Below are positions 23,701-37,400 of a stretch of 64,000 nt of DNA, in pieces (the stretch's first letter is position 1; each line of letters opens with the position of its first letter). This stretch comes from Epinephelus fuscoguttatus. Taxonomy: Eukaryota; Chordata; Actinopteri; Perciformes; Serranidae. The translations under genes were made by a program, and so were the position numbers. Below the pieces are notes generated by a model. That model was given only the letters and a program-made list of their open reading frames with translations. It was not told where the DNA came from and did not search any database. The DNA lies in assembly GCF_011397635.1 (NCBI RefSeq), contig NC_064759.1:23336428-23400427 (forward strand), written 5' to 3'.

Positions 23701-25744
23701 CGTGACAGTTTAATATCAATGGAAAAATTTTGAAATTTCCCAAGGTTTCTGTTCGGTTTTATTTGAAGTTTTGCAAGCGAGAGAAGGCAGCTACAGAATG
23801 CTAAGAGTTCAGTGCAAGTTCAGTTTGCAGAAAAGCATTTTCCCCTTATGATGGACATAGAGTGTATTACAGCTTGTTTTTGTCTATCCTCACAACTAAT
23901 GGATGTAAAAAGTTGATATCTGTGATTCTGGGTTTAAGTGTGATCGACCCATCTCTCTCCTGGAGGCGGCTGAGGACTGAGGTCCCCGGCCTCTCCCTGG
24001 CTTGTGCTCCGGCCAGCTCCAGCCCATGCGTGTAATGCTGTTTGTAATGAGAAATCTAAACAGGGAGCAGCAGTGAGGCATGACAGGAATGTGTTTCCAT
24101 TGGAGGGAGCTCCATGCAAGAAAAAGAGAGTAGGAAAAAAAAAGAAGAATAAGAAGAAACGTTGAAGCAGAGCTGTGTCCAGAAGGAGTGCTCACTTGGG
24201 CCAAAGCGGAAGACTAATGTTATTGTACATTGGCTGTCACTCTGCCAGCCCTCCCTCACCAATTGGTTCCTGGTCTCCTTACCAGTTTCTCCCCCGCCTC
24301 CCTCTCTCTCTCTCCCTGCTTCCCCGAGACTCTGTTTGCTCAGGTGGACAGTGACACAGTTCTGAATGAGCCCCAGTCGTTCCCCCATCTGCACGCATGG
24401 CTGTAGACTGTGTCATCGAGTCAGAGTCCGGAGGGGCCTGCGGAGAGCTGGAAGTTGAAGCTCCAACCCGGGTTCACTCTGGATGGGAGGGAGCAGGAAG
24501 TCGAGGGACAAACACTGAACAGAAATGGAGGGAAAATGCAAAGAAGTGAGCGGTATAAACAGAGGGAGAACAAACAAAAGGAGAGAAAAAGTTGGGGTGA
24601 AAAAGGAGGAAAAGAAAGACAAAGAATGAGCAACGGCGAGATGGGGAAAAAAATCCGACCACCCATTTTGAAAATTAGAGAGGGGTGGTTGTAGTCTGTG
24701 GAGGCCGTCTTGGTTTATGGTCCATGGAGGATGTCTTGAAACAGCGCTGTTTAGAGTTTATTTTATCATGCCACGCCGTCTCAGACCCTCTGTCAGGAAT
24801 CTCATTCTGCAAAGACTAATTACAGTGTAAACACTACATTAAAGCCTGTAGGCCACTCCACTTCACTATTTACCTTTTCTTCCTAACAATCCTGACATCC
24901 CTCCGCAGATTGATTTTTTCCATAGAAACCTCCTCTGCTAGTGTTTATTTGTTTTGAAACTTGCATGCAATTCATGCTGGAGTGGATGGATACAGATTTC
25001 AGCGAGAAGCACGAATAACACAGCTCAGTTTGAAAGGCAGCAGAGTCGGTCCCACCTGCAAAATGCAACTACATTTCACTCTGAGCATAACCAGGTTTTC
25101 TTGAGGAAAAAAAATAGTAGAAAATACCAGTGTTCAAGTTGCCAAAACATTCAGCAGATACAGTACATTATATAACTGGTGATTGTCAAAGCGGTCTAAC
25201 ACTCAAGAGAACTGAACACAAAGCTGAATATCTCACTCTTTACTTGAAAAAATAAAAAAGACAACCAGGAAACTCTGCTTCATTAGCACATGCATGGGTG
25301 CTGAGGAGTGGTCACTCAGTGTCAGTCACCTGCGTGGCTGAGCCAGAGAGCATAATTACTACCACATGGCGGCCAAAGGGCCGGAAGAGAATGCTTTTAA
25401 GGCAGCCAAAGAGTTATGGCCCCCCAGATCTTTTAGCATATAAAATAAACAAGGGAGCTGCTACTGCGTGCAAGTGTATGTGCCTGTGTCACTGTTTGTA
25501 TCATTTGTTTTTTATTTTTTACATTTTATGATAGCTGTAGAATACCTGACCCTACCATCTTGTTTGCTAAGTTAGTAACAATAACAAAAGAAATATTGAG
25601 ATCCTTAAGTTTAGTATAAGAAGAAATGTCAAACCATTACAAGTAAATATCTTGCATTTATAATATAAAGAGGCTGTATAAAAGTATTACAAAATTTACT
25701 TTAGTATCAGCACTAGTCAAAAGGGTGGCCCTTATCAGTGTTAT
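20791..25744. other. Non-coding interval; no gene supported
   Basis: No splice-paired exon recognised. Features of composition only: a CT-rich tract at 24285-24325 and a purine-rich stretch at 24480-24690 that generates several artefactual frames on both strands. The rest is ordinary AT-rich sequence. Confidence 0.35.
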
Positions 25745-26400
25745 GTAACTGACTTGCAGAGATGGGGCCAAATCATTGTTTTGCAAGTCATAAGTGAGTC
25801 TCAAGTCTTTGCACAAAGTCCCAAATCCTAAACTTTGAGTTCTGAGTACTAAACCAGTCACAAGGTGCTTAAAAACAGTGTATTATTATTTTAAAATCAC
25901 AAAAGTCATGAATGCTTTTTTATTTTTTGTACTTATTTGTTAAAAAGTTACTTAAAGGTTAAACTAATGTTAGCTTAGCATTAGCTCACTAACTATGTTA
26001 ATATTAGCTTAGACTAAATGCTTTGTGCAACTTCAAATGTCATACCATGTTGCAAGTCTTTGCGTCTGTCTGTAATTTCCGACCAGCACATTTTGTATAC
26101 TGCAGTTTGGGTTTTTTTGTTGACCACTGTGTAGGTTTTGTACACAAACAAAATTATCTATGGTATCATTTTTTCCAACTGCCGCTCAGGAGCGTAACGT
26201 TAGCTCTTTATGGTTCTCTCCTGCAGCTTGACTGGATGCCGTCAGACTTGCTGGGAATGAATAGCATTAATGTTAGTTGGTACAGGAAACGATCTGATTC
26301 GTGGCAAACTTTTTAAGTAACATTCTTTTTAATCTTTGGGCCTCAAGTATTTTTAAGTCAAAAGGCTCAAGTCAAAGTTATTGGTGTTAAAGTTCCAGTT
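25745..26400. repeat. Dispersed repeat, probably MITE-like (CAAGTC-rich ends)
   Basis: The left part carries 'gagtctcaagtctttgcac' and the right part 'aagtcaaaaggctcaagtc', a pattern I associate with a common teleost repeat of several hundred bp. The boundaries are approximate and the class unassigned. Confidence 0.4.
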
Positions 26401-26854
26401 GAGTGTTGAAGTGTTTTTTGATTTTGTCAAATTGAGTCTATATTGATCAAATTTGTGTTTGAAATCTGAATCAGGTCCACACTTCTGCTGACTAATACCA
26501 ATAATTCATACTTACAGTATGCACAATGGTATAGTGGAGGGTATATACAGGTATACGGATACCACCTGTTTTTATGGCCATTTACAGGATATCCACCTAT
26601 CAACCAAAAAGCCATTGGAATATATATAACCACTTACTCCTCAGTAACCTACGCATCCACCTAGTAGTACACCCACGTCATCAGCTACCACAACACCACT
26701 GCTTATGCACAAAGATGTAAGCAGCTAATTTGAACTCCTTTATACTTTATTGGATAGTTTTTTTGTACCAATGCATCATCGGCTGATCATATGTTTTGTA
26801 TGTAGTCTATACAAGTCACTATATCTGTCAAATAAATGAAGCGGGGTAAAAGGT

Positions 26855-26990
26855 ACAATATTAGCCTCTTAAATGTAGTGAAGTATCTACTAACATAAAA
26901 TAGAAATAAAAGTTCAATACACAAAACTAGTATCTCAGAAATGTACTTATGTACTCGAATACATGCACTTTTTTCCCACCACTTGTTAAT
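26855..26990 (-). repeat. AGTA-rich dispersed repeat, inverted copy
   Basis: Reads 'gtagtgaagtatctac', 'tatctcagaaatgtactta', and ends ttcccaccactt, the reverse complement of the 'agtggtggga' start seen at 51033. Confidence 0.5.
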
Positions 26991-28517
26991 CAGAGTTATG
27001 TAATTAAAAACTGAATAAAGTAGGACACACAGTTACACAATTATGCAGCATTATCCCTCCGTGTTTGTCAGTATATGACTTAAAAATAGAGACTAGCGTT
27101 GGTGTGTGTTGTGTGATTCTTTTGCTGACACCTGAGGAGTGTTGATATTCAGGCTGAGCCAGTATACCCGGCAGCTGCCTGGGAGGTGTAATAGGTTGTC
27201 TTACAAAGCACAGACAGGAAATGAACCCTGGTATCAAGCTTGAATCAGCTACATCTGGACTCAATTATTCATCCTGGTTGTTTTTGGCTGGTGATAAATG
27301 ATTTAGCCGCACCGCTGACACCATTTCTCAAGTACAAATATAACTATGATATAGCTTGGTGAGAGAAAAAAAAAGGTGGAAAAGCAGTTTTAGTCCTTAG
27401 ATGAGGAGAATGTTGCAGTTACTTACCGGCAGCTGTTAATAGTTCTATTAAATTGTAAGGAAAAATATTTTCTAGGCTTATTGGTGATTAAATATTTGCA
27501 GGGTTGTATCATCACTAAGCTGTCTTTGTTGCTTTATTTGTCTCCTCGCTGTTTTTCCTCTTTTGTGATTAACTGCATTCATAGACAATCAATCCACACT
27601 ACGCCTTCTGTAATTTCAAAATAAAGCAAATACATTATTATCCTTATCTTGACACAATGATCTGATGTTGAAGCAGATTCCAGTATTTTGTTGCACTTGC
27701 ACGCAGGGTGGAGAAGAGCGAAAACATTCAAATATCTTCCCAGTCCAAATCAAACACTGCCATTTCTGGTGTGACCACAGGAGGAAGTTTAATAGCTCCT
27801 TGGAGGTTATGAACTGTTGACAGTTAATAAGTCATAAAATTTCCCCTTAAAGAGGATGCTAGATTCCATCTGCAGGGCACCCAGTACAAAGAGCCGGAAA
27901 GTAAATATCTCGCAATGGAAGTGGACTGGAATCTCTCAGTGGCTGCTCATGGAGAGTCTCTAGAGCATGTCCCTCAAGGTTTCCTGATTTCTAGAGGCAT
28001 GGAGGAAAAATGACCGCATTACTGAGTAATTTTCCCTGAAAGTACACTGACTTTTTTTTCTCCTTCACTTTTGGAGAATATGGGGCCTTGAGAGCGGAGG
28101 CAGAGCATTGCAGGCAACTGACCTTCGTGATTACACCTCATATTATTGTACTTGTCATCTATTTTCTTTGGCCCTTGGGATGTTTGCCATGGTAACAGCA
28201 CACAGCGGACTGTCTGGGCTGACCCATGCTGTCCTCTGCATTTCCCAGCTTGGCTGTGATGAAGGGAAGTCTCTGCCCATGATCCCTAACCCCTGATGAG
28301 GAGGGTTCTCAATTTCAGCTCCAGGTCCTGCATGGGCCTCACATCCCTCTCTGCTCCTTTGCCACCACTGTTTCGCTCCCCCTTTCAACCACAAAGGGCA
28401 TCCCTCTCTTGAATAAGCAGCTATTTTCTGAGCCAGACTGTACCAGATTACCTAAACCATCCCCTTTGGCCTCGCAAAGAGAACAAGTGCCGGTCGCATG
28501 AGCACACTTCATGTTTT
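26991..28517. other. Non-coding interval; nothing definite
   Basis: No gene or named repeat. 27840-28450 is repeat-poor with mixed composition and could be conserved, but this is not testable here. Confidence 0.3.
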
Positions 28518-28745
28518 GTTAGGAAATAGTTGGACATTTTGGGAAGTGCACTTACTTGATATCTAGCCAAGAGTTAGATGAGAGGATTGATACCACTTTG
28601 ATGTTTTGCACAGTAACTGACGCCGCCAGCTTGTTAGCTTAGCTTGGCACAAAGACTGAAAATAAGGAGTTGTTCTTAGGTAACAAAATCCACCCACCAG
28701 CACCTCTAAAGCTCAGAAATTAGCACTTTATATAGCTTTAGTTGC
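28518..28745 (+). repeat. GACATTTTGG dispersed repeat, copy 2
   Basis: Begins gttggacattttgggaag, then 'gagttagatgagaggattga', 'agcttgttagcttagctt' and 'ccaccagcacctctaaagct'. It is the best-preserved of the three copies in the window. Confidence 0.7.
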
Positions 28746-30544
28746 TGCAGAGTATTGTCATTGAATGATCAGCAGATAGATGTGGCATCAAAAGTTTGTG
28801 AGTTGCCAGATAAATTGTTTTACAACATAGTTAAAGATATATAATGCAGAATTTTCCTAAAATAAACAAAGTATAAACTCTTACAGAAGTAATCCCTCTC
28901 AATTACCGCTTACTGTACAACCCACTAGACATGTGTTGTGGCATATTTTCTTACTTTCTTCTTATTTTGCTGTATTGAAGACGTTTCAGCGTGCAGGTGA
29001 GGTCGGGACTTTTTAAAAAGGTAGGGACCAGGTGCTGGACAGTAAGCATCATGCATCTAAGACAAAGCTACAAAACTTGCCAAGACAGCGCAGAAAAAAC
29101 ACAAATGTAGCAAGTGGATAAAGATCATTCCAAAATGAGACTGAATCTGGGGCTTGCTTTCACTTTCCCTTTCGCTGGCAAACACTGAAGGAAAGGATGC
29201 AGATGAAGAGTGATGCAGGGATGGCCTGCTTCCTGTAGGACAGGTAGGTGCAGACAGTTAGTGTAGTTAGCTTGCTAAAGTATCGGCTTTGTTGCGGTCA
29301 TGAGCTTTAAGTCGTAATGTGGAAACAACAATAACACTACAAAGATGTGTTGATTTTTGTTTCTCAGGGCATTTAAACTGTTGTTACCAGACTGAAGCTT
29401 TATTTTACAAAATAATTTTGTCCCAGACTTCTTGCTGCAGCAGCAAATACCCTAAAACCGCTTTGCTTTACATGTTGCTTTACTTGACTAACGCTAATAA
29501 ATAATTTTTCTAACTAATCAAGGAGGCTTCTACATGGACAGCAACTAACAACTACAACCTAATTCTATATTACAGATTACATGTGAGAAAAAAATTGACA
29601 TGCAGTATGTGAATTGATAAAAAGGTTATTCCCCACAACTGCACATTCACTTTCGTGTGCCATGTTGCTGCCAAACGGGACTCAATCCAAAATTGTCGAA
29701 ATCCAATGCTTGTGCAGTGACTAGCAGCATCAGACACTGACAAAAAAAGCCATCATGTTGCATCAGCATCACATCAGCTGGTCAGCTGGTCAGCTGGTCT
29801 CCATCATAGGGTAACGGTGGCCGGTGGCATCAGGGAGAAATGAGGACAAGGACAAGAACCAAAGATATGATGGCAAAAGTCCAAGTGGGGCAGGCGAGAG
29901 GTGGTGGATGGGTCCAACAAACACTAATCTTCACTTGAGAGAGCTGTGTTCACATCCAGCAAGATAATAAAGCCAAACCCTGTTCTTTTTTCCTAAACCC
30001 AACCATGTGCATCTGTTGTTGAAGGGAAAAAAAAGAAAAACATCAATTTGCGGTGTTGTGTTGATGTAGTGCATTTATTTTGAAAGAAACTGTATGTTAA
30101 TGGTAAATGTCCTGTGAAAACAGAAGTGTATTTTGAAAGAAGACTTAACACAGTGTCCGAGAATGTCAACAACAACAACCAACGCACCCAGGGTACCTTG
30201 CACGTCAAAGTCCATGACCAAACGTCGGTATGTGATGAGACTGGAGTGAGAATGAGTTGTTCTGTCTTGAGGGGGCATTAATAAGAATTTTGCCAGTCTG
30301 GAACTAATATTTACAATTATTCTGACACCACATACGTGCAGGGTTGGTTTGCAGTATATGTAAAAGCAGTGTAGGAGGAGGGTCCAAGTTTGAATGTTGG
30401 ATTTACAAACAGTAAACGATTGTCCATGCATGGTATAGCTTTAACATAAAAATGTTGATAAACAGCAACATAGCCATGCAGCATACTGTTTCTTTAAAAA
30501 ATAATAATAATTTGCTGTTGCAAATGAATTATATATAAATGTAA
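28746..30544. other. Non-coding interval, probably old repeats
   Basis: No gene supported. 28830-29200 resembles decayed dispersed repeat sequence, but I cannot place it in a family. Confidence 0.3.
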
Positions 30545-30738
30545 TTTACAGTTGACACAGTTGGCATTTTGGCTTTAGGGGTGCTTTTCCTGCTGTCTTG
30601 ACTTAATGCCAAGTTATGCTAATCGTCTTTTGGCTGTAGCTACATATCAAATGGAGGGACGTGAGAGTGGCATCAGTCTCATCAAATTCTCAGCAAGAAA
30701 GCCAATAGGCGTATTTCCCCAAAATGTCAAGCTGTTCC
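30545..30738 (-). repeat. GACATTTTGG dispersed repeat, copy 3 (inverted)
   Basis: The reverse complement begins aaaggaacagcttgacattt, followed by 'ttcttgctgagaatttgatga' (in parts), 'gccactctcacg' and 'gattagcataactt'. These match the order of the + strand copies. Confidence 0.6.
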
Positions 30739-31364
30739 TTTAAAAGTGCCTACCAGACAGCATGACAACCTGGTATTATTTCTGGAGAAGAGTTTTCCCA
30801 TCTTTCAGCAAAGAGTGGTGCTGTCATGGCTATAATTGTACTGTACACGCTGCTTGGACAGGTGTCCGTGCCATATGCCGAGACACCGGCCTTAACAAGT
30901 CGACCGGGCAGTGGAGCAACCGGGCTCGATGTTGGTGATGAAGTACAGTCACAGATTGGAAAGAAAAAAATCAACAAAAGTACAGACACGCTCATGAGAG
31001 CCTCACCTGAGAGCAAAGCTAACAATGTTTTGGCTGACTCCTGTCAAAATTTTAGGACACCCTTATCCTGGGATACCCAGAGAAGAAAAGTTGTGTTTTT
31101 TGTGTCCTGTGGGGTTGAAAGAAGAAAATCTATTTACAAAAGCATGAAAATATTTTATCACTAGCAGCAGGGGCAGGAGTGTTTTAATGACCTGATCCAC
31201 AGGCCTCTGGCTGGCTGCAGGCTTTCTCAAACTGCAAAAAGCCCACTGGTCTGCCTGCCAACCCTTGGGGCAGCGTTGAGATGAAACAGATAAGATGATT
31301 GTCTCTAATGAAATCCAGATCTCTAGGTCTGTCTGGACGAGGACTAGCTGGGCCCTTTTCTCCA

Positions 31365-31366
<2 letters not shown>

Positions 31367-31397
<31 letters not shown>
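31367..31397 (+). repeat. Poly(T) tract, 31 bases
   Basis: Uninterrupted T run. It creates a poly-Phe/poly-Lys artefact in both reading directions. It may be the tail of a minus-strand retroposed sequence, but no body was recognised. Confidence 0.9.
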
Positions 31398-31400
<3 letters not shown>

Positions 31401-34400
31401 GGGGTGTTCCATATTGATCTTGAATTTGAAGGGAGACTGTGGAAGTCGCTCCCTAATTCAAACCAGAGCTCCTGTACCAGCCCTGGTAGAGCTTTGATAC
31501 CGTTTGAAGTTCTGCAAGCGAACACGGCAGCCTGCTGGACCCTGTTGTCATGACAACCCTAATTATCTTCCTTTACGGCCTAGTTTTTACACAGGAAGGG
31601 AGCCATTATGTTCTTTGGGCATTTGCATCTCTCTGGGGCAAGTGTTAAAGGTCAGGGAAATGAACCAAAATAACACACAACACGAATACAGCGGAGCAAA
31701 CATATATGCGTGTGTGGGAAAGGTGACTCACTGCAACACAAGCCATACTTTGGCAGGCATTTCTTTTGTTAAACATTTCTTGGATTACTTATTGAAACAT
31801 ATGTTCCCAAGGTCAGTAGAAAGTCCAACTTTCTGCAGTATTTTGTCAAGGTTACAGTAAAGAGAAAGAGCCTCGTTATACCATTAGATGTTGCTTTTTT
31901 TGATTGTCTTGCTGTACTTTCTGTGCCCCATTAAAACTCTGCTTCCTCTAAAGTTCTACCTATTCTTTATCCAATAAAAAACACAGGAAACTGCATGCGT
32001 TGAGAAATAATGAGCCGCTCTCCTGCTTCAGAGAATTATTTTATTAACTCTTTGAGTTTGGTCCCAAAACAACAGCAGTCTAATCACAATACATTATTCA
32101 TTCTTATAATGTGATAATACACTTGTAATACAAAATAAACACAGCGCTGTTGTTCCTGATGGGTTTCCAGTTGTGTGCGGACGTCGTCTATGGAAAGTTA
32201 ATGTGCCACATGTATTTCTTTGCATGTGTGTGTACCAGACTATTTGGTTCAAAAACAGCAGAACACGGCCCAGCGTAAATCTGCTGCTTTTAGACGCTGT
32301 GGCTCTCTCACATCTTGTTCATATATTTTAGAAAGGGAAAAGTGAGTGACTGCCAATCACCTGCATCAAAGAAGCACTTTCAAATGATACACAGGGATTA
32401 AATTCACTGCACGAGTGATTTAAATCTTTATTTCCTGTTTTATATACTTTGGATGACTGCAAAAGAAACATGCCAACAATACAATCATGCAGTTGTTATG
32501 GACGCAGGTGTAAGTGGAATGAAACCTACTAAAAAAACGGTCAACATTTGGAGCAAAATAAAGTATACTTTTCTAGTCTGTCTGTGAATTTAGTATCTTT
32601 CATACACTCTCCATCTACACAGCTAGTTTTGAAATTAATAAAAGCCTGGGTGAGTGTATTACAGTAGATTTATATGGGCATACTGCTCAGGAACCTCTCA
32701 CATCCACTGTTTCATATAACATTTCTTTAGTCTGATTGCAGCCTTTACAAGAGTGGAACTTCTCTGTGATGAGGATATTGTGTAAAACCGCCAACCCATA
32801 AAAATTCAGAGAGATAGAAAGTCAAGTCCGTTATCACCCCGATCTTATCAGACTGACCAGCGTGGCTGAATGAAGGGCCTTAAGTGGTGTCGCTCTGCCA
32901 GGGGTCACAGAGAGCTGCGAATCAAAGGAGGAGCCAGAGGTTGACCAAACACACTGTTCTCCCACTGCCCTTATGTAAAACTATCTGCCAAAACACCAGT
33001 GGTCCTCTTTGAACTTGATTTAGCACTAAGGTCACAAACAGCCGGCCCCTCTGTTGTGGAGGACGAAGCCAGCACCCTGATGACACGGAGATAGGGGAGG
33101 TAAGATGAGGTTTATGTTGTCTTACACTGAGATTATCACTGGGTTGTCAATGGGGTCTCACACAGACTTCATTGTTGTAAAAGTTTATTATAACTATTGT
33201 AAATGCTCAGGCTAACAAACTTGCAGAATTTCACTTTCATAAATAGGAAAGCATCCATTTTATACGAGCATTTTTAATATGTGTAACTTTTAGATATACA
33301 TAGTTACAGTCATCATATTAATGTGTCAGAGCACAGCACAAGTTATCAGGGGAATACAGAAAACAGCCAAAATAATTTTAATATTTTCAATAAAATACTA
33401 TTTTATATTAACTAAACAACTATAAAACTAATCACAGTTGCTCAAAACAACTTGTTTTTTGTCACTGCTGTTGTTGACGTCATTCTCTCAGTCATCTGAC
33501 CAGGTGGCTCGTCTGTCGGTGGACCGAAGCATCCTGACGCAATGTGTGAAGAGTCAGCGTCCTGCACCGACACTCCTGCTGGGATGTGAGGAAACACATG
33601 ATGAGTCATAACTTATATAGAACATTAAAGCCAAGTCAGAACTTGCCTAAAGCAACACATGTTAAAATTAATCCTGTTTATTACTGAGTGACTTATGCAA
33701 TGGCAGCTGAGCTGGCTAATGCAACAGTTGAAAAGATGATTAAAGCTCTTAAATTATAAAATAAAACTTCACATTCACTCTGTATGCTGTACGTCACAGC
33801 TGAACGTCCAGAATGCAAATTTCATTGACTTGTTTATTGTCCAGCTTCAGCAGTTCAACCACATAGTTTCCTTTTTTTCACACTTGGGAGTTCTATAAAT
33901 CAGTTTGTTGGGGCCATATTTTATTTCGGCACAATTTCTGTGTAATTGTAGCTTTTTTAAAGCCGCCCAGGGGTAAAAATATTCTGGACTTTTGCTACAG
34001 AAACAAACTGCATCTTTAATTTCAGTGACAGGCAAAAGAAGAGCATTTCAATGGATTCTTGAAATTGAAATTTGATTTTTTTTTAGTTGGCAGCAATTTA
34101 TAAAATGTACAGCATATATACATACAAATGCACAACCTCTCAAGATGACATCACAGCAAGTCATGTCAAAAGGATAAAACACAAAGCTGAAATGCTTATT
34201 TCCATTGTGGCCCTTGGGGTGTAGTTGTGTCTTCTTCACAGCAAAAGACCACTTATCTAGTTAACCTTTCTGCGCTGCTACATTTTGTGCCTTTTTTAAA
34301 TTTTGTGCATCACTACATATCCATTACAAATTGTAAAGAGTTGCTTTTGTTCATTTTTATCCATCTAAAATCATCACAGTGTGTATTTGAAACAAGTTTT

Positions 34401-37400
34401 GCAGTGATGATCAATCAGATTCTCCCTGCATCCACATAATGTCTGCAAAGAATCTACTAAACTGGATACGAACAAAGTATTTCAGATGGTTCAGAGGGAA
34501 TAAGGAGATCATTGTGACTCAAGGTAACAACACAGCAATTATCAGCGTGACATTAGAGTTCTGGTATTCAGTGTTGGTGGGACCGGTGGGCCAGCAGGTT
34601 AATGAAGGCAATGGGATTAATACCCGGGGAGTGGTGGAGCGCCCTCAGGGACAGGAGCAGGGACGCTGCATCATTAGAGCCCTATTAACCCTGCAGCAGT
34701 ATACAAGGACTGCATGCTTCACTCAGTGCCTCAATAAGGGACAAATTGTGCTCTGCCTCTCTTCACATGCAGGAGGAAGTTCCTTTGAATCAGGTGAGAT
34801 TTTTTACACACATCACACATGTGGTTATTGTGAGAGAATGATACTGAATTTGTTATAATTTAAATAGTTTTAGCGTGTTACATTTACTCGGGGAACTGGT
34901 GCATGTGTTTTAAAAGCTTGTCTGAATGTGTGGCTCAGTTTCCACAATGAGCGAAACACTCATCAAACAGTTTACATTCTATAGTGAGGTATTCTTTTTC
35001 CCGCTCCCCTCAGAAAATAATCCTTTGTATTTCATGCTCAAACTGGGGCTACAGTTATATATATACCCCGTCTTGATTAAACATAAACAGGAATGTTTGA
35101 AATCACTGCGTTGGACTGTGAGGGCCCTCCACTCCATCTGTATGTTTATACTTCCTGTGAGAGGCCCTCTATTTATGGACAACTGAAGAACACAAATAAT
35201 CATCTCCCTCCAGTAAAAAATCTGCTTTTATTATCTGCAAAGTTTTGCAATGCCTTTGTGTACGCTCACGCTGCCTTCTGATTGCCTGTTTATTATTCCA
35301 GCGTTTCTGCTGAGCCAATGGGGATCTGGCCAATTCCAAAAAGGTGCCAAGCCTTTTTTTCCAGCCTTTTCCTGTCTGTGACATCATTGTGTATTCCCCT
35401 AAAACACACTGATCCGTGTCTTGTCTGCAGCCTGGGTGGCACGCATCACAGGCAACGAGGGTGAAACACAAGGTGCACACGTTTTGATGGTGCCCTTTGG
35501 ACATGTATCAAAGGACGTCTCTGGTCCTGGATACCGTCAGATGGCGTCATTCTCCGTGACCCTTTCAATGTGATGAAACGCTGACCTGTTATGGCTTTAC
35601 ATTTTCAGTCGAAATCTGTAATTAGCCAACTTAAACTTGGTGTGTGTCCACAAGAACTCAACCAGATTTAAATAAGCATCTATTTAACATTTTTTCAAAC
35701 AGCCAAAGGCGCACAATTCCTCCTGCTGCCTCCACTTTTATCCAAATATCACAATAAATCATGTTTCAACAATGTAATTTTGACATAGATCATTTACCTC
35801 AGGGGGCCATACAACTTTTCAGACAAAAGCTTTATGCTGTTTTATGATCTCAGGACTAAAATCTTTGCAAATTAATGTTTCTCTAACAAAAAAGGAGATA
35901 TTTCTGTCAGTATTTTTCAGCTTTTAGTCATCTTTCCTCAAGCTTGTGTTGATTAATAAATGCAAATCAACACACCAAAACGAAGATCAGAGATAAAAAT
36001 GCAGTTTGAGGGTGTGTGAAAGCACAAGCAGTAATCAGTAACTTGACAAAATGTCGAAACTTACAGTCAGTAATATTGCCAAATACTTTAAAAGCCAAAT
36101 ATCCAGTCACTTCTCATATTATTTTGTTCTCATATGTTTACATAAATCAAGCAAATCAAGCAGCGCAGGTGTCTGGACCTCAAGTGTTGTTGAACCTGCA
36201 CAGAAATGTTTTGGGCATGAAGTATTCTCACTTCTCAGTGTCAGGTCAGAGATATTAGAGCCTGTCGTGGAACAAACTGATTTATATGAAGACAATGTTT
36301 TATATTCAGGGGTAAACACTTTTAAAAGTTTGATTTTCACATATTTCCACAGTGATTTTGATCAGTTTGTTATCAGGTGACAACTTTCTTGGAGCAGTGC
36401 TTGATTATTAAGAATGTAGTATGTGATTCAGGAGGTAAGTTTTGAACTGATGATGAAAAAATAACACTTTATAAACTTTTTGAATTAGTTTTCTAGTCAA
36501 ATGAGCTTTATTTGATTGCAGAAATAAGAGTTCCTGTATGCAGGAACTTAGCACATTTGGTCCTGTTGCATTTTCTGTATAAAGTGAGTCTCCAACTCAG
36601 CGTGCAAGGAATTCTGAGAAACACCTGTACTTGTACATAAAAAAGAAATAAAAGTGCCTGTGGTTTCATGTTTTTGATTAAAGAGATTCTCATCTTAAGC
36701 TAAAAGTATGCATTTACATCTACAGATTTTAGCTTTAATTCTCCATAAAACTAAATCATCTTGTTGCACAAATCTGGTGGCAAAAAACTCAAATAAGCCG
36801 ACAATGCACTATGATTTTCTCAAAGTGGTCGTCTTTCTGTTCAGTTTTAAATGTTTGAACTAAAACAGGTTAAAACTTTTCTAGTTTTGACTTTCTTTAA
36901 CCATCTGCAATAGTTTTATAAGATGGACCATCATCACCTTCCTTCTGCAGTCAGGTGAGAAAGGGGTGGAAATTCTATCCCATATTCTTTGACACATTAC
37001 TTGATGCCTGAGGCCGTGGTGCTGTCATCTGAAAAAGTGTACAAAGTTGCAGGTAGCTGCTCATTTTCAACAGCAGTAAAGGTCAGAGGACCTTCAGCAG
37101 GTATTCACAGCTGCTTTTTGCTCAGAGAGGCACAAAGATTATAAATTGTAATTTTTTTTTTATATAGATTTGTATCATATTTCCAACCAAATATTTATTT
37201 AAATGTACTTCCTTTACCGGTTTGATTGCTGTAGCTTTTTTATAGCCATATTACAGGCAGCAAGGCTGGTGTTGGGGTAATAAAGGCAATCACTAATAGC
37301 TGAGTTTCTGTAAAAGTTCTGATTTGGATCCACTTGAAACGCAGTGCAGCTACTTTCAACTTGATTTAAGTCTTTTTTTGTGCACAGCAACTGTTCTGAC

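Noticed and set aside
24410..24694. Overlapping frames on both strands in a purine-rich tract
   Set aside because: Caused by low-complexity purine/pyrimidine bias. The peptides are Lys/Glu/Arg or Phe/Ser/Leu runs without structure.
34439..34858. 139-codon frame as a protein gene
   Set aside because: No recognised family, no flanking exon or promoter. Kept only as a possible conserved non-coding element.
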